Assembly (NCBI RefSeq): GCF_000507145.1
Contig: NZ_AYTO01000034.1
Coordinates: 558,001-622,000, forward strand
Reading direction: 5' to 3'
Length of the DNA: 64,000 bases
Source: Bacillus tequilensis KCTC 13622
Lineage (GTDB): Bacteria > Bacillota > Bacilli > Bacillales > Bacillaceae
Shown here: positions 18,316-27,183 of the stretch, in pieces
Layout: every line of letters starts with the position of its first letter
How positions within the stretch are numbered: position 1 is the stretch's first letter
Position numbers and translations under genes: made by a program
Notes under the pieces: generated by a model
Told to the model about the DNA's origin: nothing
The model's database searches: none
The model's input: the letters and a program-made list of their open reading frames with translations, nothing else

Positions 18316-18996
18316 ATGAAACTCAGACCGCATATGAAAATAGAAGCAAAGGGAACGGGATCCGTCTCATTTTTGGGCGAAGACTGGCTGACAGCACAGC
18401 AGGCACGTATGCTCGCCAGAGAACTTGGCCGTTTTCCATACATGAAAGAGCTTATGTTCGAAGACGAGAAAGGCGGCAGCTGGACATTGAAGGAATTGGA
18501 AAAGCTGACAGAGGAGCTTGCTCAAGAGCCTGACGAAATTACTGTTTATTTTGATGGCAGTTTCGATAAGGAGAGCGAACTGGCCGGACTCGGAATCGTC
18601 ATTTATTATTCATTGGGAGGAACACGGCATCGCTTGAGAAAAAATAAAAGCTTCCGGCTGAAAACCAATAATGAAGCTGAATACGCGGCGCTTTATGAAG
18701 CGATTAGAGAAGTAAGAGAACTTGGGGCAAGCAGAAATTCAATTACGATCAAAGGTGACTCGCTTGTTGTGCTGAACCAGCTTGACGGCAGCTGGCCTTG
18801 CTATGATCCGTCTCATAATGAATGGCTGGACAAAATAGAAGCACTCCTTGAATCGCTGAAGCTCACTCCAACCTACGAAACCATACAGCGGAAAGACAAC
18901 CAGGAAGCTGACGGCCTCGCTAAAAAAATTCTATCCCATCAATTCGTAGAAAGCCACACGAAATTAGACCGTAACGGAGATGACGATATTGGATAA
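18316..18996 (+). CDS. ypeP: YpeP, RNase H-like protein with N-terminal extension
   Basis: A 226-residue protein. The first ~75 residues are a family-specific extension; the rest is an RNase H fold with acids in VYFDGSFD (near 83), NNEAEYAALYEAI, IKGDSLVVLNQL and KDNQEADGLAKKI. It is therefore catalytically plausible. ATG 18316 follows AAGGTGATT; earlier ATG 18295 lies before that site. Divergent from ypdP and overlapping ypeQ. Two RNase H-like genes on opposite sides of one transporter gene is a local oddity. Confidence 0.82.
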   Translation: MKLRPHMKIEAKGTGSVSFLGEDWLTAQQARMLARELGRFPYMKELMFEDEKGGSWTLKELEKLTEELAQEPDEITVYFDGSFDKESELAGLGIVIYYSLGGTRHRLRKNKSFRLKTNNEAEYAALYEAIREVRELGASRNSITIKGDSLVVLNQLDGSWPCYDPSHNEWLDKIEALLESLKLTPTYETIQRKDNQEADGLAKKILSHQFVESHTKLDRNGDDDIG

Positions 18997-19171
18997 GAAA
19001 ATGATCTTTAAAGAACTGACAGAACTGCAAGATGAATATTGCAAAGACTGTTTTATTAAGAAGCAGTTTCGGAAGGAATTTGGCAAAACCTATGCGCATT
19101 CATTTTGTATTAATAAATGTACAGTTGGTGAAAAACTGAAGGCGTACGGCGATGTTTTAACCAATCATTAA
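18989..19171 (+). CDS. ypeQ: YpeQ, small zinc-finger-like protein
   Basis: A 60-residue protein with a Cys-x2-Cys pair (CKDCF) and a later Cys-x3-Cys pair (CINKC), suggesting a structural zinc site. I prefer TTG 18989, 9 bases after CGGAGA, to ATG 18980, which directly abuts that site. Overlaps the ypeP end by 8 bases, so the two are probably coupled. Function unknown. Confidence 0.78.
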   Translation: MDKKMIFKELTELQDEYCKDCFIKKQFRKEFGKTYAHSFCINKCTVGEKLKAYGDVLTNH

Positions 19172-19174
19172 AAA

Positions 19175-19204
19175 ATAAAAACCGCAGAAGCTGCGGTTTT
19201 TATT
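19175..19204. terminator. Bidirectional terminator between ypeQ and ypzA
   Basis: AAAAACCGCAG / CTGCGGTTTTT. The ypzA stop codon falls on its right arm. Confidence 0.85.
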
Positions 19205-19469
19205 CTTTGAATTCATCAAGCTGATGCTGACTGTCATCCAGCAGCTGCTTTTGCTGCTGAACAAATTCAGGATCATCGAGAGCTGCCAGCTCTTCAGATT
19301 GTGACAGTTCTCTTGCATCTTCAATCGATTGGTATGCAGAATCGACTAATGTTGTGCTTTGACCTCTCGTCGCAGCTCCTGTCGTTTTCTGCGCTGTTTC
19401 CACCGCTAGCTCCAGCTGCCGCTTATCCGTAAAGCCAGTCTGATTCTTATCATGAAATTCTGATGTCAC
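19200..19469 (-). CDS. ypzA: YpzA, small acidic protein (DUF2564)
   Basis: An 89-residue helical, Gln/Glu/Asp-rich protein with the family stretch TGFTDKRQLELAVETAQKTTG. GTG 19469 sits 8 bases after GGAGGTG, giving the expected length; the three upstream residues are not supported. Function unknown; likely spore- or stress-related only by family distribution. Confidence 0.82.
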   Translation of the reverse strand: MTSEFHDKNQTGFTDKRQLELAVETAQKTTGAATRGQSTTLVDSAYQSIEDARELSQSEELAALDDPEFVQQQKQLLDDSQHQLDEFKE

Positions 19470-19524
19470 AAAAAACACCTCCGCAATTATTTTGCTGAGT
19501 TTTTTTGAAATTTATGTACCAAAA

Positions 19525-19553
19525 TAGAAAATAAAATGAAAATAAGCCGATAT
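19525..19553 (+). promoter_or_regulatory. Sigma-D-type promoter of degR
   Basis: GCCGATAT at 19546-19553 is a perfect sigma-D -10 box. The -35 (TAGA at 19525) is weak. degR is a known sigma-D gene in B. subtilis. Confidence 0.75.
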
Positions 19554-19624
19554 AACTATTGAACCAGAATAAATAGGACTGTTTTACTATTTGAGGTATC
19601 TTGGCAGAGAAGGGGAACGTAGCT

Positions 19625-19807
19625 ATGGACGATAAAGACTTGAAGTCGATCCTTCACAAAACATTTATAGAAATATACAGTGACTTAGAGGAACTGGCGG
19701 ATATCGCGAAAAAAGGGAAGCCGTCAATGGAAAAGCATGTTGAAGAGATTGAACAGAGGTGCAAACAAAACATCTTAGCGATTGAAATCCAGATGAAAAT
19801 CAAATAG
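19625..19807 (+). CDS. degR: DegR, activator that stabilises phospho-DegU
   Basis: A 60-residue helical acidic protein (MDDKDLKSILHKTFIEIYSD..., ending IEIQMKIK) recognised as DegR. In B. subtilis it protects DegU-phosphate from dephosphorylation, raising degradative enzyme synthesis. ATG 19625 lies after GGGGAACG; the frame to 19601 is not preferred. The sigma-D box upstream links it to motility control. Confidence 0.9.
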   Translation: MDDKDLKSILHKTFIEIYSDLEELADIAKKGKPSMEKHVEEIEQRCKQNILAIEIQMKIK

Positions 19808-19835
19808 GAGAGGCGTTCGCCTCTCCTATATTTGT
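19805..19835 (+). terminator. Terminator after degR
   Basis: TAGGAGAGGCG / CGCCTCTCCTA perfect 11-bp stem with a TT loop, then TATTTGT. It overlaps the stop codon. Confidence 0.8.
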
Positions 19836-19858
19836 CATCTCATCATCATGTATTCAGT

Positions 19859-20059
19859 TTAGAGTTTTACAACATTAGAAGCTTGAGGTCCACGATTACC
19901 TTCGACAATTTCAAAAGAAACTTCTTGTCCTTCTTCTAATGATTTGTATCCTTCTCCTTCGATAGCTGTGAAGTGAACAAATACATCGTCTCCGCCTTCA
20001 ACTTCAATGAAGCCGAATCCTTTTTCGTTGTTGAACCATTTTACTTTACCGTTTTGCAT
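19859..20059 (-). CDS. cspD: Cold shock protein CspD
   Basis: A 66-residue OB-fold RNA chaperone with both RNP motifs: KGFGFIEV (RNP1) and VFVHFTAI (RNP2). It binds single-stranded nucleic acid and supports translation and transcript stability at low temperature. It is preceded by an AGGAGGAA ribosome site and an ~85-base leader with a strong hairpin at its 5' end. Confidence 0.95.
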   Translation of the reverse strand: MQNGKVKWFNNEKGFGFIEVEGGDDVFVHFTAIEGEGYKSLEEGQEVSFEIVEGNRGPQASNVVKL

Positions 20060-20113
20060 ATTGCTTAATTCCTCCTAGTACTGTAGCACCCGCGTGCTAA
20101 AAAAAATTTTGTC

Positions 20114-20144
20114 ATCATTTAACTTTGATTCATTGTTAAATGAT
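20114..20144 (-). promoter_or_regulatory. Hairpin at the 5' end of the cspD transcript
   Basis: ATCATTTAAC and GTTAAATGAT form a perfect 10-bp stem around an 11-base loop. The predicted transcription start (7 bases after the -10) is at about 20144, so the hairpin is the extreme 5' end of the mRNA. It may protect the message or act in cold regulation (inference). Confidence 0.65.
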
Positions 20145-20150
20145 GGTTCA

Positions 20151-20179
20151 ACTATACACCATCTGTGAGCACCCGTCAA
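20151..20179 (-). promoter_or_regulatory. Sigma-A promoter of cspD
   Basis: On the minus strand TTGACG (20174-20179) and TATAGT (20151-20156) are separated by 17 bases, a near-consensus strong promoter. Confidence 0.85.
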
Positions 20180-20263
20180 GTTGCGAAACGGCTTATTTTT
20201 CAAAAGAAGGACAAGATCATAAAAAAATGTAACCGTTTTTATTAATAGCTGAATATAAATAAA

Positions 20264-20291
20264 AAGAGCACACGAATTCGTATGCTCTCAC
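20264..20291 (-). terminator. Terminator after ugtP
   Basis: GAGCATACGAATTCGTGTGCTC hairpin followed on the minus strand by TTTTTATTT. Confidence 0.8.
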
Positions 20292-20298
20292 GTAGCCA

Positions 20299-21447
20299 TT
20301 AAGATAACGCTTTGGCTTTTTGTTTGGCTGTCATCATTTCTGATTCCTTCAGGATATCCTCTAAAATCACTTCAGAGGAGTTTGCTAAATGCAGGTCCTT
20401 AATGTTTTTCTTCATGCGCTGTAAGGTATCTTCATCTGCAAGAAGGGAAGTGACTGATTCGAGAATCTCTTCATGACGGTTCACGACAATGGCCGCTCCG
20501 CGGTCTTCAAAGAAGTTTGCATTTTCTTTTTCCTGCCCAGGCACGGGTTTGTACAAAATGACTGGCACACCGATGGCAGTTGCTTCTGTCAATGTAATGC
20601 CGCCAGGTTTTGTAATCATGCAATCTGTGACCCGAAACAGCTCATCAATGCGTTCCACGTAGCCAAGAACCTTCAATTTGTCACCGTTTTCTGCTTCAAG
20701 CACACTTAAAGATTCTTTTAGCGCTGTATTTTTCCCGCACACGACAACCACTTGCACTTGGTCATCTTTGACTAGGTTTTCGCACAGTTCTTTAACGTTT
20801 TTTAATACACCGTGTGCACCTGCCATGATCAAAAGCACTTTTTTGTTTGGGGAAAGATTGTACTTTTTATATATCGGCTCCACCGGCTTGGATTCTTCAA
20901 ATTGCGGCCTGATTGGAATCCCAGTGATTTTTATGTTGCTTGGATGAGTGCCGATCTCCAGCAGTTTTTCCTTCACGTAATCTGTCGCCACATAATATTT
21001 ATCTACGTTTTCGTGAACCCAAATTTTATGAAGGCAAAAATCGGTCATCACGTTAAAAGTAGGGATGACTTTTCCTGTTCGTCGTCTGTATTCCGGCACG
21101 ACGATCATCGGAAATGTATTAATAATAATATCGGGCTGGTGTTCATCGACAAGTTCGCCCAATCGTTTATTTCCCATTTTAAAGTAAATATTAAATTTAC
21201 GTTTATTATAGATTTTGTCAACTCCGTAATAAAACAAACGATAAAACTGTTTCCCGATTGAGAAGCTTTTTAAATAGAGGTATTGAGTTACCTCTGAAAC
21301 AATCGGATTTGACTCTTGGTACAAATTAGAAACTGTTACATGCTGAAAACCAAGCCGTACACATTGCTCATAAAGCGTTTTGGCTACCTGCACATGTCCA
21401 TTTCCGTAATTTGCAGTCAAAATTAATACTCTTTTATTGGTATTCAA
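20299..21447 (-). CDS. ugtP: UgtP, processive diacylglycerol glucosyltransferase
   Basis: A 382-residue GT28-type enzyme (MGDG synthase-like). The N-terminal membrane/lipid-binding domain starts with ILTANYGNGHVQVAKTL. The C-terminal nucleotide-sugar domain contains KVLLIMAGAHGVLKNV and DCMITKPGGITLTEA. It transfers glucose from UDP-glucose to diacylglycerol for glycolipids and the lipoteichoic acid anchor, and in B. subtilis also inhibits FtsZ when sugar is rich. Start is TTG 21447 behind GAGGTGA. Monocistronic. Confidence 0.95.
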   Translation of the reverse strand: MNTNKRVLILTANYGNGHVQVAKTLYEQCVRLGFQHVTVSNLYQESNPIVSEVTQYLYLKSFSIGKQFYRLFYYGVDKIYNKRKFNIYFKMGNKRLGELVDEHQPDIIINTFPMIVVPEYRRRTGKVIPTFNVMTDFCLHKIWVHENVDKYYVATDYVKEKLLEIGTHPSNIKITGIPIRPQFEESKPVEPIYKKYNLSPNKKVLLIMAGAHGVLKNVKELCENLVKDDQVQVVVVCGKNTALKESLSVLEAENGDKLKVLGYVERIDELFRVTDCMITKPGGITLTEATAIGVPVILYKPVPGQEKENANFFEDRGAAIVVNRHEEILESVTSLLADEDTLQRMKKNIKDLHLANSSEVILEDILKESEMMTAKQKAKALS

Positions 21448-21673
21448 GTAAATTCACCTCAATGTAATCAACAACAAGCAAGCTTCATGCATCGTAAGGA
21501 GTTATTGTCTATACATAAACATAACACAAATACATAATTGAATTATTAATGCAGTGAAAAAGTTAAGCTAATTTTAAATGATGATTCCAGTATTTTAAAT
21601 TTTTGTTATACGCAAACTGAATCAGATGTATTTTATCATATTTTTTGCTCAGCGTATCACTAAAAAAGAAAAA

Positions 21674-22579
21674 TTAGTCCCATTCATAAGGAGTTTCTTG
21701 GTAAACGTAATAATTCAGCCAGTTCATAAACAATAATGTGGCATGGGCTTTCCAGCGATTCACTGGCTGGCTGCTGTCTTTCGCAAAATAATGTTTAGGC
21801 GCTTCGACAGTAGAAAGGTTTCGTTCCAAATCTCTTTCGTACTCTTGAAGAAGCGTATTTGTATCATATTCAGGGTGCCCTGTCAAAAAGACTTGTTTTT
21901 CGTCTTTAGACACTATTAAGCAAACCCCGGCTTCCCTTGATGCGGTAAGAATATTTAACTCAGGCACTGCTTGAAGCTGTTCCATATTTATATCTGTATG
22001 CCGGGAATGCGGCACGTAGTATAGCTCGTCAAAACCTCTGACTAATCTTTCGTGTTTTGAAAGAACTGTATGTTCAAACACACCGAAGATTTTTTTAGGC
22101 ATTTGAATTTTTTCAACACCGTAATGATAATACAAGCCTGCTTGAGCACCCCAGCAAATATGCAGGGTTGAAGTGACATTTGTTTTGCTCCACTCCATAA
22201 TCTCCTTGAGCTCTTCCCAATATGAAACATCTTCAAACGCCAAGTGCTCGATCGGCGCACCGGTGATAATCATGCCGTCAAATTTCTTGTGACGGATATT
22301 GGAAAAAGTCGTGTAAAATTCGTCAAGGTGTTCTCTTGCAGTATTTTTCGGCGTGTGTGTGCTTGGGATTAAAAATGTAAAATGAACCTGTAAAGGCGAA
22401 TTTCCAAGCAATCTGAGAAGCTGGGTCTCTGTTTGGATTTTTTTCGGCATCAAATTCAATATAATGATTTTTTGCGGCCGGATATCCTGATGAAATGCTC
22501 TGCTTTCATCCATTACAAATATATGTTCACTCTCAAGCACCTGTTTTGCCGGCAGGTGTGTTGGTATATTAATAGGCAA
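21674..22579 (-). CDS. metA: Homoserine O-acetyltransferase MetA
   Basis: A 301-residue class I glutamine amidotransferase-like enzyme. The nucleophile lies in [17 protein letters not shown] (Cys near 142), the catalytic His-x-Glu in [13 protein letters not shown], and the substrate loop in [14 protein letters not shown]. Bacillus members use acetyl-CoA. The open frame continues to 22645, but TTG 22579 follows GGAGGTGGCACG, and the promoter at 22617-22645 starts the transcript after the longer start, so the longer form cannot be made. First committed step of methionine synthesis. Confidence 0.93.
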   Translation of the reverse strand: MPINIPTHLPAKQVLESEHIFVMDESRAFHQDIRPQKIIILNLMPKKIQTETQLLRLLGNSPLQVHFTFLIPSTHTPKNTAREHLDEFYTTFSNIRHKKFDGMIITGAPIEHLAFEDVSYWEELKEIMEWSKTNVTSTLHICWGAQAGLYYHYGVEKIQMPKKIFGVFEHTVLSKHERLVRGFDELYYVPHSRHTDINMEQLQAVPELNILTASREAGVCLIVSKDEKQVFLTGHPEYDTNTLLQEYERDLERNLSTVEAPKHYFAKDSSQPVNRWKAHATLLFMNWLNYYVYQETPYEWD

Positions 22580-22616
22580 CGTGCCACCTCCATCATTTCC
22601 CCGTGTAATTTTCTTC

Positions 22617-22645
22617 ATTATAGGAATTTTCACGCCAATTTTCAA
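22617..22645 (-). promoter_or_regulatory. Sigma-A promoter of metA
   Basis: TTGAAA (22640-22645) and TATAAT (22617-22622) on the minus strand with 17-base spacing; both boxes are close to consensus. No S-box riboswitch or T-box is seen between this and the gene. Confidence 0.85.
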
Positions 22646-22869
22646 TCTATCTCTAAGTGTTGAGGGGAAACAACAGAAAACTCTTTAGATAAAACGAATA
22701 AATACACCTGTTGGTTTCACAGGAAAATGATTTTCAGTGATGATGGATCTCAGAAGGTATTTGTAACGTTTTATTGAATGGAAGATAAAAAATGAGCAGG
22801 CGTTTGCATTTTGAATTGGGAAATAAAAAAGGTAAAATAATCAGATGCAGGGACATAGGAGGGACTTAG

Positions 22870-23352
22870 ATGTCTATATATCATATGAAGGTACGAACCA
22901 TAACAGGAAAAGACATGACACTTCAGCCTTTTGCCGGGAAGGTATTGATGATCGTGAATACAGCAAGTAAATGCGGGTTTACTCCTCAACTAAAGCAGCT
23001 ACAGGAGTTATATGATACATATCAGCAGGAGGGCTTGGAGATTCTAGGGTTTCCTTGCAATCAATTTATGAACCAAGAGCCTGGCGACGAGACAGACATA
23101 CAAAATTTTTGTGAAACAAATTACGGGGTTACGTTTCCTTTGTTCTCAAAAGTGGAAGTTAATGGAAAAAACGCCCACCCGCTGTTTGTGTATTTAACAG
23201 AGCATGCGAAAGGGATGCTGGGAACTAAGGCAATCAAGTGGAATTTCACGAAGTTTATAGTGGACAGAAACGGAGAAATCGCTGGCCGTTTTTCTCCAAA
23301 TACAAATCCGAAAGAGCTGGAAGACGCTATCGTGAAGCTGCTAGGGACATAA
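22870..23352 (+). CDS. bsaA: BsaA, thiol peroxidase of the glutathione peroxidase family
   Basis: A 160-residue GPx-like enzyme in which the catalytic residue is Cys35 (NTASKCGFTPQ), not selenocysteine. Gln and Trp of the active site are in GFPCNQFMNQEPG and KWNFTKF. The second Cys in GFPCNQF may be structural or resolving. It lowers peroxides, probably with thioredoxin. ATG 22870 follows AGGAGGGACTTAG. Probably co-transcribed with ypgQ 13 bases downstream. Confidence 0.92.
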   Translation: MSIYHMKVRTITGKDMTLQPFAGKVLMIVNTASKCGFTPQLKQLQELYDTYQQEGLEILGFPCNQFMNQEPGDETDIQNFCETNYGVTFPLFSKVEVNGKNAHPLFVYLTEHAKGMLGTKAIKWNFTKFIVDRNGEIAGRFSPNTNPKELEDAIVKLLGT

Positions 23353-23365
23353 AGAGGGTGTCTTT

Positions 23366-23983
23366 ATGAAAAAGATAAAGCAAGCAGAGCAGATCAGGAC
23401 ATGGGTTCAATCAGTCCTAACAGGCGAAAGCTCTGGACATGATTGGCATCATGTATCAAGAGTTGCGGATCTTGCTGTATATATTGGAGAAAAGGAAAAA
23501 GCGGATTTGTTCATTGTTGAAACGGCGGCGCTCGTTCACGATGTAATTGATATTAAACTCCCTGACACGGTCAGGCTTTCAGTGAGCGAAGTATATGAAC
23601 AGCTCGTTTTTTTCGGAGTTGGAAAAGAGGATGCCGACAGAGTGATTCACATTATCACAAGGATGTCCTTTCGAGACAGAGAAAAGCTGGCGGACGAGCC
23701 GCTCTCAATTGAAGGGAAAGCCGTACAGGACGCTGACAGACTTGATGCATTAGGTGCTGTCGGTATTGCGAGAACGTTTATGTTTGCGGGCGCAAAAGGG
23801 CACAGCCTTTATGGAGATGATAAAAGCGCGTACGCTCATTTTTTTCATAAACTGCTGCGGCTGAAAGATATGATGAATACAGACACCGCACGGGAACTTG
23901 CGGAAGAAAGACATGATTTTATGCTTCAGTTTGTCCGTCAATTAGAAAAAGACGTACCAGGTATTGAAGCCAAAACGTCGTAA
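23366..23983 (+). CDS. ypgQ: YpgQ, HD-domain nucleotide phosphohydrolase
   Basis: A 205-residue HD-superfamily protein. Metal ligands are visible in DWHHVSRVADLAV (His), ALVHDVIDIKLPD (the HD pair) and VQDADRLDALGAVG (late Asp). The B. subtilis homologue has been described as a nucleotide pyrophosphohydrolase with an HD fold. ATG 23366 follows AGAGGGTG. Part of a bsaA-ypgQ-ypgR run on one strand. Confidence 0.88.
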   Translation: MKKIKQAEQIRTWVQSVLTGESSGHDWHHVSRVADLAVYIGEKEKADLFIVETAALVHDVIDIKLPDTVRLSVSEVYEQLVFFGVGKEDADRVIHIITRMSFRDREKLADEPLSIEGKAVQDADRLDALGAVGIARTFMFAGAKGHSLYGDDKSAYAHFFHKLLRLKDMMNTDTARELAEERHDFMLQFVRQLEKDVPGIEAKTS

Positions 23984-24042
23984 TAGAAGGCTTGGAGCGA
24001 CTATGATAGAATAATTCACAGATATGCTATAGGAGGACGATC

Positions 24043-25176
24043 ATGAAGATAAAATCAATTGAACCTACGCCAAGCCCGAATACAATGAAGGTCATCTTAA
24101 CGGAGGAGCTTCCGGCGGGGAAAAGCAATAACTATAAACCGGATCAAGCAGAAGGCGCACCGCCTGTTATAGCGGAGATCCTTAATATAGAAGGAGTCAA
24201 AGGGGTATATCACGTCGCTGATTTTCTCGCTGTTGAACGGAACGCAAGATACGACTGGAAAGACATCTTACCGCAAGTCCGCACTTCGTTTGGAATGGAA
24301 AGTGCAGAAAGCGCGGAACAAAACCGCTCTGACCAAGAGTCTTTTGGAGAAGTGAAAGTATTTGTACAGATGTTCAGCGGCATCCCAATGCAGGTCAAAT
24401 TGACGGATGGGGAACGGGAAGAGCGCTTCGGCTTGCCTGAACGCTTTCAGCAGGCAATCTTAAAACTCAGATCTGAAGCTTCAAATGTTGTATTTGAGCG
24501 TGCCTGGAAAGAACAGGGCGTCCGATTCGGCGATTTTAATGAAATCGGTCATGACGTGACAGAAGAGCTTCAGGCTGCATATAGTGATGAACGGCTGAAA
24601 CGGCTGACAGAAGCAGCTGCTCAAGGAACGGGCGAAGCAAAACAATTTGTACAGCGCAAAGCGTATAAAGTAACGCTCGACATGATGGATGATGAGGACT
24701 GGAAAAAGCGTTATGCACATCTGGAGCAGATGGATCCGAAAGAGGAGGATATCCCGGTTTTACAGAAGGCATTGGATGATCCGAAGGTGTCTATCAGAAG
24801 ACAAGCTGTTGTGTACTTAGGAATGATTGAAACACCTGATGTCCTGCCTCTATTGTATAAAGCGCTTGAGGACAAATCTGTCTCAGTCAGAAGAACGGCC
24901 GGAGACTGCCTGTCGGATATCGGTGACCCTCAAGCCATTCCTGCTATGATCAAATCGTTAAGCGACTCCAGCAAGCTTGTTCGCTGGCGTGCGGCTATGT
25001 TCCTGTATGAAGTCGGCGATGAAAGTGCAATTGAAGCTTTGCGCGCTGCCGAAGACGATCCCGAATTCGAGGTCAGCCTTCAAGTGAAAATGGCGCTTGA
25101 ACGGATTGAGCATGGAGAAGAAGCAAAAGGTTCAGTTTGGAAACAAATGACAGAAAGCAGAAAAAAAGGTGAATGA
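24043..25176 (+). CDS. ypgR: YpgR, Nfu N-domain plus HEAT-repeat protein (CvfC-like)
   Basis: A 377-residue soluble protein. Residues 1-80 form an NfuA/NifU N-terminal-type domain (IEPTPSPNTMKV... GVKGVYHVADFLAVERN). A middle region is followed by HEAT/PBS-like repeats from ~245 (VSIRRQAVVYLGMIE, VSVRRTAGDCLSDIGD, LVRWRAAMFLYEVGD). Staphylococcal CvfC proteins share this build and affect virulence; a role in Fe-S or protein scaffolding is inferred. ATG 24043 follows AGGAGGACG. Confidence 0.85.
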   Translation: MKIKSIEPTPSPNTMKVILTEELPAGKSNNYKPDQAEGAPPVIAEILNIEGVKGVYHVADFLAVERNARYDWKDILPQVRTSFGMESAESAEQNRSDQESFGEVKVFVQMFSGIPMQVKLTDGEREERFGLPERFQQAILKLRSEASNVVFERAWKEQGVRFGDFNEIGHDVTEELQAAYSDERLKRLTEAAAQGTGEAKQFVQRKAYKVTLDMMDDEDWKKRYAHLEQMDPKEEDIPVLQKALDDPKVSIRRQAVVYLGMIETPDVLPLLYKALEDKSVSVRRTAGDCLSDIGDPQAIPAMIKSLSDSSKLVRWRAAMFLYEVGDESAIEALRAAEDDPEFEVSLQVKMALERIEHGEEAKGSVWKQMTESRKKGE

Positions 25177-25183
25177 AAGAATG

Positions 25184-25212
25184 AAAAAGGTGCAGATCAG
25201 GCACCTTTTTTA
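25184..25212 (+). terminator. Terminator after ypgR
   Basis: AAAAAGGTGC / GCACCTTTTTT with an AGATCAG loop. Confidence 0.85.
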
Positions 25213-25250
25213 TGTGAATTCACTTTTTATAAAAATTATTGCGAATATTG

Positions 25251-25279
25251 TTGAAAAATATCCGAAAACTATTTATAGT
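25251..25279 (+). promoter_or_regulatory. Sigma-A promoter of ilvD
   Basis: TTGAAA 25251-25256 and TATAGT 25274-25279, 17 bases apart. The transcript would carry a leader of about 180 bases before the ilvD start. Confidence 0.78.
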
Positions 25280-25402
25280 AAGTAACAATATTAATAGTTG
25301 GAGGGTTCACATCGACAGAAAGCTATATAAATATAAAAACATGCAGGAAACAATCAAGGAGAGGGCAGCCGGATTGTCATCTATTCACAAAAACAGCCCA
25401 AA

Positions 25403-25417
25403 AATAAACTGAAAATT
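25403..25417 (+). promoter_or_regulatory. Candidate CodY site in the ilvD leader
   Basis: The minus-strand reading AATTTTCAGTTTATT matches the CodY motif AATTTTCWGAAAATT at 12 of 15 positions. ilvD is a known CodY target in B. subtilis; the site lies ~125 bases downstream of the predicted start, compatible with a roadblock. Confidence 0.5.
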
Positions 25418-25466
25418 GTTAAAATAAAATCCAGTCTAACAATTAAAAGTATTTAGGAGGATCACC

Positions 25467-27143
25467 ATGGCAGAATTACGCAGTAACATGATCACACAAG
25501 GAATCGATAGAGCTCCGCACCGCAGTTTGCTTCGCGCAGCAGGTGTAAAAGAAGAGGATTTTGGCAAACCATTTATCGCGGTTTGTAATTCATACATTGA
25601 TATCGTTCCCGGTCATGTTCACTTGCAAGAGTTTGGAAAAATCGTAAAAGAAGCAATCAGAGAAGCAGGGGGCGTACCGTTTGAATTTAATACCATCGGA
25701 GTAGATGACGGAATCGCGATGGGGCATATCGGTATGAGATATTCGCTGCCGAGCCGTGAAATCATCGCGGACTCTGTTGAAACGGTTGTATCTGCGCACT
25801 GGTTTGACGGAATGGTCTGTATTCCGAACTGTGACAAAATCACGCCGGGAATGCTTATGGCGGCAATGCGCATCAACATTCCGACCATTTTTGTCAGCGG
25901 CGGACCGATGGCGGCAGGAAGAACAAGTGACGGGCGGAAAATCTCCCTTTCCTCTGTATTTGAAGGGGTAGGCGCTTATCAAGCCGGAAAAATCAACGAA
26001 AGCGAGCTTCAAGAATTAGAGCAGTTCGGATGCCCGACGTGCGGATCTTGCTCCGGCATGTTTACGGCGAACTCAATGAACTGTCTGTCAGAAGCACTTG
26101 GTCTTGCTTTGCCGGGGAACGGAACCATTCTCGCGACATCACCGGAACGAAGAGAGTTTGTCAGAAAATCGGCTGCTCAATTAATGGAAACCATCCGCAA
26201 AGATATCAAACCGCGTGATATCGTGACAGTAAAAGCGATTGATAACGCGTTTGCACTCGATATGGCGCTTGGCGGTTCAACAAATACCGTGCTCCATACG
26301 CTTGCCCTTGCAAACGAAGCCGGCGTTGAATACTCTTTAGAACGCATTAACGAAGTTGCTGAGCGTGTGCCGCACTTGGCCAAGCTGGCGCCCGCATCAG
26401 ATGTGTATATTGAAGATCTCCATGAAGCGGGCGGTGTGTCAGCTGCGCTGAATGAGCTTTCCAAGAAAGAAGGAGCGCTTCATTTAGATGCGCTGACTGT
26501 TACAGGAAAAACACTTGGAGAAACCATCGCCGGACATGAAGTAAAGGATTATGACGTCATTCATCCGCTGGAGAAACCATTCACTGAAAAGGGCGGCCTT
26601 GCCGTTTTATTTGGCAATTTGGCTCCAGACGGCGCTATCATTAAAACAGGCGGTGTACAGAACGGAATTACGAGACACGAAGGACCGGCTGTCGTATTTG
26701 ATTCTCAGGATGAGGCGCTTGACGGCATTATCAACCGGAAAGTAAAAGAAGGCGATGTCGTCATCATTCGATACGAAGGGCCAAAAGGCGGACCAGGCAT
26801 GCCGGAAATGCTTGCGCCTACATCTCAAATTGTAGGAATGGGACTAGGACCAAAAGTAGCATTGATTACGGACGGGCGTTTTTCCGGAGCATCTCGGGGA
26901 CTCTCAATCGGTCACGTATCACCAGAGGCCGCAGAGGGAGGACCGCTAGCCTTTGTTGAAAACGGAGACCACATCATCGTAGATATTGAAAAACGTATCT
27001 TGGATGTACAAGTGCCGGAGGAAGAATGGGAAAAACGGAAAGCGAACTGGAAAGGATTTGAACCAAAAGTGAAAACCGGCTATTTGGCACGTTATTCTAA
27101 ACTTGTGACAAGCGCCAACACCGGCGGTATCATGAAAATTTAG
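25467..27143 (+). CDS. ilvD: Dihydroxy-acid dehydratase
   Basis: A 558-residue IlvD/Edd enzyme that dehydrates dihydroxy acids in valine and isoleucine synthesis. Cluster-binding cysteines lie in [14 protein letters not shown] N-terminus ([14 protein letters not shown]), [13 protein letters not shown] and [17 protein letters not shown]. The C-terminal beta-barrel shows [16 protein letters not shown] and [18 protein letters not shown] with the catalytic serine. Start ATG 25467 after AGGAGGATCACC. Ends at an unusual terminator shared with brxA. Confidence 0.97.
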   Translation: MAELRSNMITQGIDRAPHRSLLRAAGVKEEDFGKPFIAVCNSYIDIVPGHVHLQEFGKIVKEAIREAGGVPFEFNTIGVDDGIAMGHIGMRYSLPSREIIADSVETVVSAHWFDGMVCIPNCDKITPGMLMAAMRINIPTIFVSGGPMAAGRTSDGRKISLSSVFEGVGAYQAGKINESELQELEQFGCPTCGSCSGMFTANSMNCLSEALGLALPGNGTILATSPERREFVRKSAAQLMETIRKDIKPRDIVTVKAIDNAFALDMALGGSTNTVLHTLALANEAGVEYSLERINEVAERVPHLAKLAPASDVYIEDLHEAGGVSAALNELSKKEGALHLDALTVTGKTLGETIAGHEVKDYDVIHPLEKPFTEKGGLAVLFGNLAPDGAIIKTGGVQNGITRHEGPAVVFDSQDEALDGIINRKVKEGDVVIIRYEGPKGGPGMPEMLAPTSQIVGMGLGPKVALITDGRFSGASRGLSIGHVSPEAAEGGPLAFVENGDHIIVDIEKRILDVQVPEEEWEKRKANWKGFEPKVKTGYLARYSKLVTSANTGGIMKI

Positions 27144-27183
27144 GCAGCGGGAATTACTTTCTCCTAATGTAAGTTGTGAACAT

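Noticed and set aside
22580..22616. SAM riboswitch before metA
   Set aside because: The leader between promoter and start is only about 30 bases, too short for an S-box.
25281..25466. T-box or other amino-acid riboswitch in the ilvD leader
   Set aside because: No AGGGTGGAACCGCG T-box sequence, no tRNA-type terminator/antiterminator pair and no S-box or lysine-type core are visible.
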